From the NCBI RefSeq assembly GCF_900109745.1, contig NZ_FOAV01000011.1, positions 1 to 64,000 of the forward strand: a stretch of 64,000 nucleotides of DNA, written 5' to 3'. Below the pieces are notes generated by a model. The model ran no database searches. It was not told the origin of the DNA and worked only from the letters and a program-made list of their open reading frames with translations. Shown here one piece after another: positions 1 through 7,916 of the stretch; the stretch's first letter is position 1, and every line of letters begins with the position of its first letter. The DNA is from Roseateles sp. YR242 (GTDB lineage: Bacteria; Pseudomonadota; Gammaproteobacteria; Burkholderiales; Burkholderiaceae_C). The translations under genes were made by a program, and so were the position numbers.

Positions 1-117
1 GGGCTTATAGCTGGGTGTGGCTCGCGACATGCCGATGAGCCCGCAAGCCCGACGCAAGCTCAGGCCACGCTCGCGAGCGAAGTCGACCTGGGCATGTCGA
101 GCCGGCGGGCTCACCAT
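1..117 (-). CDS. IS3-family transposase orfB, N-terminal part
   Basis: The frame reads MVSPPARHAQVDFARERGLS at its start, followed by RRACGLIGMSRATPSYK, which is the typical N-terminus of the OrfB (DDE integrase) half of IS407-type elements. The ATG at 117 lies inside the last codons of orfA, so the two frames overlap by a few bases. This is the usual arrangement that allows an OrfAB fusion by -1 frameshifting. The catalytic DDE domain lies beyond the start of the window, so it cannot be judged whether the transposase is intact. Confidence 0.8.
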   Translation of the reverse strand, partial: MVSPPARHAQVDFARERGLSLRRACGLIGMSRATPSYKP

Positions 118-374
118 TTTTTTGCGTTGATCTCCTTCAGGACCTCGATGTCCAGGTCACGCTCGGCCAGCAGCTTCTTGAGCCGGCTGTTTTCCAGCTC
201 CAGGGCCTTCATGCGTTTGACGTCAGAGACTTCCAACTGGCCGAAGTGCTTACGCCAAGCGTAGATCGTGGGCTCGCTGACCTTGTGCTTCTTGGCCGCC
301 TCGGCCACCGTGGTGCGGTCTGCCTCGCGCAGGATCGCCACCATCTGCTCTTCCGTGAATCGACTCTTTCTCAT
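111..374 (-). CDS. IS3-family transposase orfA (helix-turn-helix)
   Basis: This 87-residue protein begins MRKSRFTEEQMVAILREADR, followed by a helix-turn-helix (AEAAKKHKVSEPTIYAWRKHF) and a leucine-zipper-like segment (LELENSRLKKLLAERDLDIEVLKEI). That is the standard architecture of IS3-family OrfA proteins (HTH_Tnp_1), which bind the inverted repeats and dimerise. The ATG at 374 was chosen over the one at 398 because AGGAG lies just upstream of it. The stop overlaps the orfB start. The gene looks intact. Confidence 0.88.
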   Translation of the reverse strand: MRKSRFTEEQMVAILREADRTTVAEAAKKHKVSEPTIYAWRKHFGQLEVSDVKRMKALELENSRLKKLLAERDLDIEVLKEINAKKW

Positions 375-439
375 GGGCTCCTCTTGGGATGGAGCCATCT
401 TCTCTGGAAATCAATGTCTCGGAGAAACCGGGCAGGTCA

Positions 440-1028
440 GAGCCATGGACGAAGAAAACTTCTAGGCCGATGTGCGCGTCGAAGAGCATGAACTTGGCGT
501 CTTCGTGCCGGCCTTCGTAATGGGGCGTTGGCGACGATCCCGATCAGGTGAGCCGAGTTCCGCGCGGCAGGTAACTTGCAAGCGCAGAGGCGGCATGTTG
601 CTCAGCCCAACTGGCCGAGTTCTTCGATCCAAGCGACGCGATCAAGACAGACTCGCTGCTCGCGACGACGGCCTCAGCTTGAGGCCGTCGGCGCCACGGT
701 CATTTGCTCTTAGCCCCGCCCTTCGGCCGAGTCGTCGCCATCGATCTGCATCACGAGGTTAGGCAACTCGGCATGAACGGCGAGCCGGAACCCGGCAATA
801 TGTTCCTTCCACCGAGCTCCATCTACTTCCGACTGAAGCTGCGCGCGCGAAGGCCCACGAGTGCGCTCCAAAGTGTCTTTCTGGCGAACAAAGCCCTCTG
901 CGTCGCATGGGGACGCTTGCGGCTATGTCCCTCCAATAACGCGCATCCCCCTTTTTGGTGAGTGACCGACAGCCAAACTACAGTAAGACTTTTTGGCAAG
1001 TTCCCTATCGAACATCTGAGTCGAACCT
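440..1028. other. No gene recognised; IS flank and upstream region of the export locus
   Basis: No frame here gives a protein I recognise. On the minus strand, a short open frame reading HYEGRHEDAKFMLFDAHIGL and onward runs into the IS boundary from about 540. It could be the broken end of a gene interrupted by the insertion, but it matches nothing I know. A GC-rich dyad lies near 673-697 (GCCTCAGCTTGAGGC). The last ~100 bases are AT-rich and probably hold the promoter of the export locus. Confidence 0.4.
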
Positions 1029-2327
1029 ATGAACGGATCGAACACCAGCCCCTTGTTCCGCCTGCAAGCAATCGAAGCACAGTCAGGAAACTGGCTGGGA
1101 GAAATCCGTATTCATCGAAGTATGACATCGAATGTTCTCACGATGGCACTGGCTTTAATGATCGGTTTGATCGGGTATTACCTCTGTGTGGGAAAGATTG
1201 CCAGAAAAACGCACGTGGCGGGATATCTTACTTCCAACGCTGGAATTGTCCCAGTGGCCTCTATGCAAAGCGCTGTGATCAAAACGCTTTTTGTCAAAGA
1301 GCACGATTATGTTGAGGCGGGGCAAGTACTCGTCGAGATGGAGAGTGACTTGCATTCGAAGGTTGGGAGTGTTGCGGCCTCGCTTAGGGAAACGTACGAA
1401 AAACGCCGAGTATCCCTGCTCGAGGAAAAGCAGTCACTCGAAAGGCAGTTCAAAATTCGCGCGGAGTTTGGTGCCACCCGCTTGCAGCTAGCTATTCGGG
1501 AGGCCGAAGCTGCGAACGTAGAAATAGTAACCACAAAGCAACGAATTGCCCTGGCCGAAAAAACACTTGAAAAATTCGCCAAGCTTGAGGGTGAGGGGTA
1601 TGTATCCAATCTGCAGTTGCAACAGAAGCAAGAAGAATTGCTCGAACTTAGATTGAGAGAGCAGGCACTAGCTAAAAACGCTCTTATAGACGCTAGAGAA
1701 ATTGAACGCTTACGTAGTGAACTGACCGAAGCGAGTGGCGCACTTCATTCGGCCGTAGCGCAGATATCCAGAAACCTTGCCCAGATCGATCAAGAAGAAG
1801 TCGAGCTAGGCTCTAGGCAAAGTTCGATATTGAAGGCGCCAGTGGCGGGTTATGTTGGCGCAATTTATCAACATGTAGGTCAACTGAGTCAGGCGGGTCA
1901 AACAACCTTAGCACTGTTTCCCGAAGCGAAAAATTCCAAACAACTCGAAATACATATCTACGCCCCCAGCAGATCTATAGGCTTTGTAGAAGAAGGTCAG
2001 GTCGTTCGATTGAAATATTCGGCATTCCCTTCTCAGAAGTTTGGTGTTTCTCAAGGAAAAGTTATGGCTATTAGCCAAGTGCCGACAGGTGCTCAAGATC
2101 TTCCCGTAGGAAGGGCGCAATCGATAACCACTGCGAACATGACTACTGAGCCGCTGTATCGCATAGTGGTTGAACCACAAAACGAAAAGATTTACGCATT
2201 TCATAGGTGGCATGATTTGAAGCCCGGTATGACGGTTGAAGCTGAAATCATCCACGAGGAGCGAGCGATCTGGGAGTGGTTGCTCGAGCCGGTTCTGTCA
2301 GTAAGCAGGGTCGATTCTGTAAGCTGA
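1029..2327 (+). CDS. HlyD-family periplasmic adaptor of a peptide exporter
   Basis: This 432-residue membrane-fusion protein would link the inner-membrane ABC exporter to an outer-membrane channel. A short cytoplasmic N-terminus is followed by one membrane span (about 36-54, VLTMALALMIGLIGYYLCVG). Next come a first half-lipoyl segment (AVIKTLFVKEHDYVEAGQVL), a long alpha-helical hairpin (about 115-265, charged heptads), the second half-lipoyl segment (ILKAPVAGYVGAIYQHVGQL) and a beta-barrel C-terminus with KPGMTVEAEI. This is the CvaA/HlyD plan. It is the first gene of the export locus, 48 bp before the precursor. No strong ribosome site precedes the ATG. Codon use is AT-richer than in the housekeeping genes, which suggests transfer. 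No TolC-type gene is nearby. Confidence 0.85.
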   Translation: MNGSNTSPLFRLQAIEAQSGNWLGEIRIHRSMTSNVLTMALALMIGLIGYYLCVGKIARKTHVAGYLTSNAGIVPVASMQSAVIKTLFVKEHDYVEAGQVLVEMESDLHSKVGSVAASLRETYEKRRVSLLEEKQSLERQFKIRAEFGATRLQLAIREAEAANVEIVTTKQRIALAEKTLEKFAKLEGEGYVSNLQLQQKQEELLELRLREQALAKNALIDAREIERLRSELTEASGALHSAVAQISRNLAQIDQEEVELGSRQSSILKAPVAGYVGAIYQHVGQLSQAGQTTLALFPEAKNSKQLEIHIYAPSRSIGFVEEGQVVRLKYSAFPSQKFGVSQGKVMAISQVPTGAQDLPVGRAQSITTANMTTEPLYRIVVEPQNEKIYAFHRWHDLKPGMTVEAEIIHEERAIWEWLLEPVLSVSRVDSVS

Positions 2328-2375
2328 CGGGCGTCACGCTCTCGCTTAGAGCGTAATTTAAAGGGGAGTTTAGAC

Positions 2376-2420
2376 ATGCGCGTAATTTCGCGGGAAGAGC
2401 AGAAGCAGGTCGGTGGAGGA
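2376..2420 (+). other. Predicted double-glycine leader peptide
   Basis: These are codons 1-15 of the precursor. Conserved leader positions fit cleavage by the C39 domain encoded at 3531: Ile(-12), Ser(-11), Glu(-8), Val(-4), Gly(-2) and Gly(-1). A triple glycine (13-15) leaves one residue of uncertainty in the cut site; the -4 Val and -8 Glu spacing favours cutting after Gly15. Confidence 0.65.
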
Positions 2421-2900
2421 CTTCTTCCCATTGCCCTAACTGGTGCAGTCATCGGAGCCGCCGTAGGTGGCGTAACCCAGATGATCCAGAATGGAATTCA
2501 AGGAGATGCGGTGTTTAACAATGTCGGACAAGCCATGCTGGAAGGTGGTTTGTTCGGCGCTATGCCAATAGCGAACGCAGGCCAAATCGTCAAGGCAATT
2601 TGGACATTCAATGCCACCTTAGGAGTGCGCATGGTGTTTGCGGTCGCCCATCAGGTAGGCCAAGCAGGCACCAACGGTACCGTCGAGGTCTCCGACATAG
2701 TTGCGTATGACTCTGACGGCAACCAGATTGGCTACCAAGCAATTCCAAACTCGACTGGCGCGCCGAGCACCGGGTATTCCGGTGGCACAGGACTCGGCGG
2801 AAATGTCGGCCCGATCGGAGGAGGCAGTGGCGGCGGCGGCTCGATTGGCGGAGGTGGGGGAACGATCTCGACCGGTCCGGTCAAAGCAATTGACCCATAA
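2376..2900 (+). CDS. Double-glycine leader exported protein (bacteriocin-like precursor)
   Basis: This 174-residue protein begins MRVISREEQKQVGGG. Relative to cleavage after Gly15, it has I at -12, S at -11, E at -8, V at -4 and GG at -2/-1, which matches the leader rule for substrates of C39-peptidase exporters. The mature part starts with a glycine/alanine-rich hydrophobic stretch (LLPIALTGAVIGAAVGG, about 16-32) typical of class II bacteriocins. It continues with amphipathic segments to about 115 and ends in a very glycine-rich tail (about 128-168). No cysteines are present. A strong ribosome site (AAAGGGGAG) precedes the ATG. At ~159 mature residues it is far longer than usual class II bacteriocins, so it may be a secreted effector or adhesin rather than a pore-forming peptide. 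The family is not recognised. Confidence 0.72.
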   Translation: MRVISREEQKQVGGGLLPIALTGAVIGAAVGGVTQMIQNGIQGDAVFNNVGQAMLEGGLFGAMPIANAGQIVKAIWTFNATLGVRMVFAVAHQVGQAGTNGTVEVSDIVAYDSDGNQIGYQAIPNSTGAPSTGYSGGTGLGGNVGPIGGGSGGGGSIGGGGGTISTGPVKAIDP

Positions 2901-2920
2901 TTACCAAATGTTTTGAACAT

Positions 2921-2942
2921 AGCCTCGGTTAATACCGAGGCT
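2921..2942 (+). terminator. Hairpin between precursor and downstream genes (likely attenuator)
   Basis: This is a perfect 8-bp stem, AGCCTCGG / CCGAGGCT, with a 6-nt TTAATA loop, 20 nt after the precursor stop. No T-run follows, so full termination is unlikely. Bacteriocin operons often have such a hairpin after the structural gene, giving more precursor than exporter transcript or protecting the precursor mRNA. Confidence 0.55.
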
Positions 2943-2958
2943 CTAGCGAGAAGCTGTC

Positions 2959-3528
2959 ATGGATCGAGCGACCTCAATTTCCATAATATTGGGACTTCCA
3001 CTGATACTTTTTATCGCAATCGCATTCGCGGCTTGGCGAATGCAACGCATGAAAATTCGTCGCAAGATATTTACTCATTCCAAGAGAAGCATTCGAGTCT
3101 ACCTCGGATTTTCCGCGGTCGTCATTTCAGTAGCTTATTTGCCAATAGTAATAGCGCTTCTCAATCTCCAGAAACTTGCGCCGCTGCAGGCCCGTGACTA
3201 CAGCGAATTGATGCTAATTTCCATCGTTGGTTGCGGTTTTGCAGCTTGGGGAAGTCTGCCTCCGTTTTTGGAATACGCATTTATCGATCAAGGGAGGATT
3301 TATTGGTTTCCGGCGATCGGAACAAGTCGAATGGTAGAAATCGATGAGGTTTTGGATGCGACCTTGGCAAAGGGCCCAAACTCAATAGGCGTTGCGTTGA
3401 AAACCTCACGGTCGTCGATTTACATTAAAGCGTCTTTAGAACAGGAATTTTGGAATTCAATATTGAGATTGCGGCCGTACTTCCCCTTTAGTCCTACGGT
3501 TAAGAAAACGCTTAAACTTGCGAGCTGA
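2959..3528 (+). CDS. Small membrane protein of the export locus (candidate immunity or accessory protein)
   Basis: This 189-residue protein has three likely membrane spans: about 6-24 (ISIILGLPLILFIAIAFAA), about 48-68 (YLGFSAVVISVAYLPIVIAL) and about 83-103 (LMLISIVGCGFAAWGSLPPF). A soluble C-terminal part of about 80 residues follows (IDQGRIYWFPAIGTSRMVEI and onward) that could be a small beta-rich domain facing the cytoplasm. It lies between the precursor and the exporter, and its stop is 2 bp from the exporter start, so the two are probably translated together. Position and topology suit an immunity protein, but I recognise no family and this role is inference. Confidence 0.6.
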   Translation: MDRATSISIILGLPLILFIAIAFAAWRMQRMKIRRKIFTHSKRSIRVYLGFSAVVISVAYLPIVIALLNLQKLAPLQARDYSELMLISIVGCGFAAWGSLPPFLEYAFIDQGRIYWFPAIGTSRMVEIDEVLDATLAKGPNSIGVALKTSRSSIYIKASLEQEFWNSILRLRPYFPFSPTVKKTLKLAS

Positions 3529-3530
3529 CC

Positions 3531-5651
3531 ATGGGGTTTTTGCAATCGGAAGCAGCGGAGTGCGGGGTCGCCTGTTTGGCGACCATTGCCGAACATCACA
3601 ATCTGCCAATAACTCTTACGGAACTAAGGAGTAGATTTTCTGTTGGGTTAAAGGGCGCCACTTTGGATCAGCTTTCGGATTTCGCAACAGAGATCGGTTT
3701 CCATCCCCGTGCAGTGCGTCTGGAGGTTGAAGAGGTCCCACAACTGAGCGTGCCCTGCGTTCTGCATTGGGGTATGTCCCACTTCGTGGTTCTCTTATCG
3801 TCCTCGCCGAAGCGTGCGCGGATATTCGATCCAGCGATCGGGGAAAGACGGCTTTCCCAAAAACAGCTATCAGAAGGCTTTACTGGCGTCGCACTTGAAC
3901 TTTCACCTGCCAAGGTTTTTTCTCGGCGGCGTGAAGTGCCCAAGGTCACCCTCCGCGATTTAACAGGACGAGTCACGGGGCTTTATCGCTCCCTTGGACA
4001 ACTCTTTCTTGCCGCATTTGTGCTGCAAATCTTTGCGGTTCTGTCCCCTATTCTTAATCAGATTATCATCGATGATGCGGTCAACTCGGGCGACACATCT
4101 GCTCTACAAGTGTTAACCGCTGGTTTGTTATTAATATTACTCACACAGACCCTAGTGAGTTCAATACGAAGCTGGTTGTCTCTCATACTTGGCCAGAGCA
4201 TGTCGTTGCAGTGGACGAGCAATGTGTTCGCCCACCTGGTGAAGCTGCCGATGAGATACTTTGAGACCCGACATCTTGGCGATGTCACTTCGCGATTTTC
4301 GTCAATCAACGCGATTCAGCAAACGATTACGCACTCTGCAGTAGAGGCGGTTCTCGATGGACTTATGGCTTTAATCGCGTTAATCCTGATGTTTACTTAT
4401 TCCGCGAAACTGGCTGGGGTTGTGGTTGCGGCTTCTTTACTATTTGGTATTTTCAAGTTGATTGGTTTCCGAATCAGCCGACCGATATCCGGTGAGAAGG
4501 TTCTTCTTTCGGCCAAAGAGCAAACACATTTTCTCGAAACGCTAAGAGCAATTCAACCTCTGAAGCTTTTCAACAGGCACGAACAAAGAAGAGCTCGTTG
4601 GCAAAATCTAATGGTCGCTGTGTTTAACAAAGACGTTACGCTTGCCAAAATCGATATTTCCTTCAATGCTGCGCAAAGTCTAGTGTTTGGTGTGGAAAAT
4701 ATTGTCGTGTTCTATATGGGTGCGTCGATGATTATGAGCCCTTCAGAGGGTTCTCTGTTTACTATCGGCATGCTTATGGCGTTCTTGAGCTTTAAGGGAC
4801 AATACACCGGTCGAATCTCAAACTTAGTCAACTTCGCCTTTTCTGTTGGTTTGCTTAATGTGCACTATGACAGGTTGTCAGATATTGTGGCAACTCCGCC
4901 GGAAAATGATAAGAGCGAACGTGCTGATTTGTCGGACTTGCAGGGGAGCGTCGAACTTAAGGATGTTTGGTTTAGATTTTCACCTCGTGAGAGGTGGGTG
5001 TTGCAGGGTGTCAATCTAAAGATTGAGCAGGGCGATGCTCTCGCAATCGCGGGTGCCAGTGGCGGCGGGAAAACGACTTTGCTGAAACTTATATTAGGTA
5101 TTCATCGCCCCGTGGAAGGTCAGGTGCTGATTAGTGGCATTCCTCTCGAAACGCTCGGTTATGACAACGCCAGACGCATGATGGCGGCGGTGATGCAGGA
5201 TGACTCACTTTTGGCCGGGACGATACTGGATAATGTTACTTTTTTCAGTGAACGACCTGACAGAGCCCGTGCGCAATGGGCATGTAAGGTCGCGCAGGTT
5301 CATGGTGAAATAATTCAAATGCCAATGGGCTACAACAGTCTCATAGGTGACCTCGGGACAGGTCTTTCAGGAGGGCAAAGACAACGTATCGTATTGGCGC
5401 GTGCCTTATATCAAGATGTGAAAATATTGATAATGGACGAGGCAACCAGTCACTTGGATGTGGATAACGAGCGCAAACTGAGTGCTGAACTTCGGAAGCT
5501 GCAAATAACACGAATAGTAGTCGCACACCGACCGGAAACCATTGCTTCCGTGGGAACGGTAATCAATTTGATAGGGGGAAGGGTCGAGGCTGTGCAGACC
5601 GATCCAGTAGGGTCGATCCGCGGGATTGACTTTGCCAGTAGTGCGGCGTAG
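3531..5651 (+). CDS. Peptidase-containing ABC transporter (C39 peptidase, bacteriocin-type exporter)
   Basis: This 706-residue exporter has three parts. The N-terminal C39 cysteine peptidase (about 1-125) has Q5, catalytic C11 (AAECGVACL), H84 (MSHFVVL) and D100 (FDPAIG), all in the expected positions. The membrane domain (about 150-430) has several hydrophobic spans. The ATPase has Walker A GASGGGKTT (about 507), signature LSGGQRQR (about 611), Walker B ILIMDEATSHLD (about 633) and H-loop VVAHRPE. All catalytic residues are present, so it should cleave the GG leader and export the product. The protein starts almost directly at the peptidase domain, as in ColV/CvaB-like exporters. It is the last gene of the locus and is AT-rich like its neighbours. 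Confidence 0.92.
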   Translation: MGFLQSEAAECGVACLATIAEHHNLPITLTELRSRFSVGLKGATLDQLSDFATEIGFHPRAVRLEVEEVPQLSVPCVLHWGMSHFVVLLSSSPKRARIFDPAIGERRLSQKQLSEGFTGVALELSPAKVFSRRREVPKVTLRDLTGRVTGLYRSLGQLFLAAFVLQIFAVLSPILNQIIIDDAVNSGDTSALQVLTAGLLLILLTQTLVSSIRSWLSLILGQSMSLQWTSNVFAHLVKLPMRYFETRHLGDVTSRFSSINAIQQTITHSAVEAVLDGLMALIALILMFTYSAKLAGVVVAASLLFGIFKLIGFRISRPISGEKVLLSAKEQTHFLETLRAIQPLKLFNRHEQRRARWQNLMVAVFNKDVTLAKIDISFNAAQSLVFGVENIVVFYMGASMIMSPSEGSLFTIGMLMAFLSFKGQYTGRISNLVNFAFSVGLLNVHYDRLSDIVATPPENDKSERADLSDLQGSVELKDVWFRFSPRERWVLQGVNLKIEQGDALAIAGASGGGKTTLLKLILGIHRPVEGQVLISGIPLETLGYDNARRMMAAVMQDDSLLAGTILDNVTFFSERPDRARAQWACKVAQVHGEIIQMPMGYNSLIGDLGTGLSGGQRQRIVLARALYQDVKILIMDEATSHLDVDNERKLSAELRKLQITRIVVAHRPETIASVGTVINLIGGRVEAVQTDPVGSIRGIDFASSAA

Positions 5652-6315
5652 CAGATCTGCCTCGCTATTTGCTTGCTTGTTTCGCGGGGGAGGAACCGTT
5701 GCGGTCGCTTGAACGTTGACTTCGGCGGCTGCCCATCGTGCCGATGCTCAGCCAACGTCGCGCTGCTGTCTCGCCAGGAGCCGGCGCGCTGCTTGAGCCT
5801 CGACATGTGGTAAAGCCCGCGGTGCCTGCGAAATTTCGCCCGCACAATTCCCGCCCAAAGTTCTTTAAGGCGTTGATCTAAAATGGAAACGTGGTGCCCG
5901 TCCCAGGTACCAATGCGGTTTTCCGGCGCTTCCCAGTGAGTCCTGTGACGGCGACATTCGCCAAGGGTTGCTGCGGCCGGGAGGTCACGGCATCGACGTG
6001 GCGTTCGTGGCCCGGCAAGGGCCTGCCAAGCGAACCGGTGCGCGAAATGCTCATCGTACATCCACACTCTAGCCTGAGAATGCGCTCGCCCAGTGAGTTC
6101 AGGCAGCATCAGCGCCCGACCCAGATGGGGCTCGCTTCAACCAACGCATAGACCGTGTCCGGTTGTGCGGGGCCGAGACCAGCGAAACCATCCGCTCAAA
6201 TGAGCGCTCGGATTACGAGGTCTACCACGTCATGCTCACGCATTTCTTGGCGACCTTGAAGGGTAATACCAGGCGGCCAAGGGGACATCGATGTACCCCT
6301 CGAAAGCCTGCGGGT
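5652..6315. other. Gene-free stretch of 664 bp
   Basis: I see no convincing gene. A minus-strand frame stays open over much of it but has no recognisable domain, no ribosome site, and runs antisense into the exporter gene. Base composition lies between that of the export locus and the core genome. Decayed genes are possible but cannot be named. Confidence 0.4.
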
Positions 6316-7248
6316 TTAGGGCCTGCTTGTATCTTGAGGCAAGAAGGCTTCGATATTTCCGGCTTCCAAGGCATCACGAATGGCAGCCGCTAGCGTTGCG
6401 ATGCGAGCCCTTTCTGCTGCACTCTTGTCCTTCAGTATTTCATCGATGGGAGCGTTCGGGCATTGGACGGTCGTATTGCAGATGATGAGATAGCGTAGGT
6501 CTTGATTCCCTGAGTCAGAAAAATCTGAGCCCATAAGAAAATAAAGCGATGCAGCGGACTGGAATTCATTCGCCTCTTGATCCTTAAAAATTTTCCCGTT
6601 GAAAAAGATGGGGCCTCCGTCCATTCCAGCTATATCTCTATAGGCAGATGCCAGCTGACCTTGTTGGTTGAGTTGTTGCAATGCAAGCCGCCGATCTTGG
6701 AATCTGGTGGCATTTGTCATTTGCTTCTTTGCATTCTCGAACGCTTGGCCATAAGTGTCGTCCGATAAAGGGTGCTGGAGTTCTTTGTCTTCGAATACAT
6801 CTCTGCATCGCGCTTCAGTCGATTGCATCGAAGCGGCACGCCGAGCTTCAATTTCTCCATCGCGCGAAGATTTGGGAGATCCGTCGAGTTCGAGCTGCTC
6901 GGAGGTGTAAAACCTATAGCGATATATGCTTCCAATGGCCTCTTTGCATAAATCTACTAGCATGGCTGCCTTGGCGTAGGAGCCGGGTATCTTTTGTTGC
7001 CTGAGGCGCGTGATTTCCGCGTAGGGATTATCCGCTCGGGTGAGGATCTTCGCAGGAATATCGAGGGAAGCGGCAGCGGCCGCGGAAATTGGCAGTGCCG
7101 GGGCCAGAACCACCGGCGGCGGCGCATACGGCGGCCGAGAAGCGGCCTCGGTTTCGCGAGGGCGCTCCCCCTCTTCAGCTTGCGTAAGGAGTAACGCCGC
7201 CGTAAGCGCGGCTGCGACTCCTAGCAGCCAAAGTAGCTTTATTCGCAT
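6316..7248 (-). CDS. Exported or membrane-anchored protein of unknown function
   Basis: This 310-residue protein has an N-terminal signal or anchor (MRIKLLWLLGVAAALTAALLL), a proline/alanine-rich linker (about 35-62), then a mainly alpha-helical domain. That domain has several cysteines (LVDLCKEAI, STEARCRDVF, YLIICNTTVQCPNA) that could pair in the periplasm. A motif AGMDGGPIFFNGKIFKD stands out in the middle. The length and composition suggest a real gene, and its codon use is moderately AT-rich. It stands alone, with over 600 bp of gene-free DNA on either side. I do not recognise the family; a lysis-, toxin- or immunity-related role cannot be judged from sequence alone. Confidence 0.6.
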   Translation of the reverse strand: MRIKLLWLLGVAAALTAALLLTQAEEGERPRETEAASRPPYAPPPVVLAPALPISAAAAASLDIPAKILTRADNPYAEITRLRQQKIPGSYAKAAMLVDLCKEAIGSIYRYRFYTSEQLELDGSPKSSRDGEIEARRAASMQSTEARCRDVFEDKELQHPLSDDTYGQAFENAKKQMTNATRFQDRRLALQQLNQQGQLASAYRDIAGMDGGPIFFNGKIFKDQEANEFQSAASLYFLMGSDFSDSGNQDLRYLIICNTTVQCPNAPIDEILKDKSAAERARIATLAAAIRDALEAGNIEAFLPQDTSRP

Positions 7249-7916
7249 GGGCTCGCACTATCGAAGCTTCGAAATAGGGCGTCAACAGCTCCCTGTGTTA
7301 AGAAAGGCGCGACGACACTTTGAAGGTACTGTATTGCCGGTCAAATACTCCACAGTGAGAGCAGCCAAGCGGGCGCTTGCAGACCAAAGTTCCTTCATTT
7401 TGAGCATGGACTCGGCTTGTGAGAACCGTCGAAAACTGAGCTGAGCAGTTGACTATCGGAAAGCTAGTTGCCAACAGTCCGTCTCTGCAGTGCCGGTGCC
7501 GGGTCAGATTCATTGAGGATATAGAAGTTGTCCACAGTATTGTTGGAAGGAACACAATGATTTTCGGACGGCGGAAAGTACATCCCTCCTTGGGGGGTAT
7601 GTCCCACATGCTTGGTATGTTTCCACTGTACGGCCGATGCCCCGCGTATGGGCCTTGGGCGTGCTCTTCATATGGTGTTCCGGCCACCGTGTTATCGAAT
7701 GAAAACTTGTTATCCGTTTCAGGTATCAGCGATTGTCGACAAGCCCAGTCCAAGCCCGGCAGAGTCATCCGGCCTGTCCCTTGATTGGGTTGCTCCCTGC
7801 TTGCTCGCCAGTGGTATTCAGCAGGGCTTGCTCAGCCGTGCGTATGCAAAGCCAGCCAGCAGCGTCACTTGCGGATGCAGTGTTGCTGACCCGCGCGGTG
7901 CTCTTACACTCAGACC
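7249..7916. other. Gene-free stretch of 668 bp at the accessory/core boundary
   Basis: I find no frame with a recognisable protein. Composition shifts from AT-richer to the GC-rich core toward the MFS gene. No tRNA or attachment-site repeat was seen here, so the boundary gives no direct sign of an integrated island. Confidence 0.4.

Larger units (their letters stand above)
1..439 (-). mobile_element. IS3-family (IS407-like) insertion sequence, end fragment
   Basis: The fragment holds the whole of orfA and the first 39 codons of orfB; the rest of the element lies outside the window. The probable terminal inverted repeat, read on the minus strand, starts TGACCTGCCCGG at 439 and runs inward. 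IS3-family ends begin with TG, and a TGACCTGCCC-type end fits the IS407 group from memory. The element borders the AT-rich accessory region, so it may have helped to bring in or rearrange that DNA. The exact end is inferred, because the other end and the target duplication cannot be seen. Confidence 0.75.

Noticed and set aside
5450-6109. A 219-codon minus-strand gene after the exporter
   Set aside because: It runs antisense into the ATPase domain, has no ribosome site, and shows no family resemblance.
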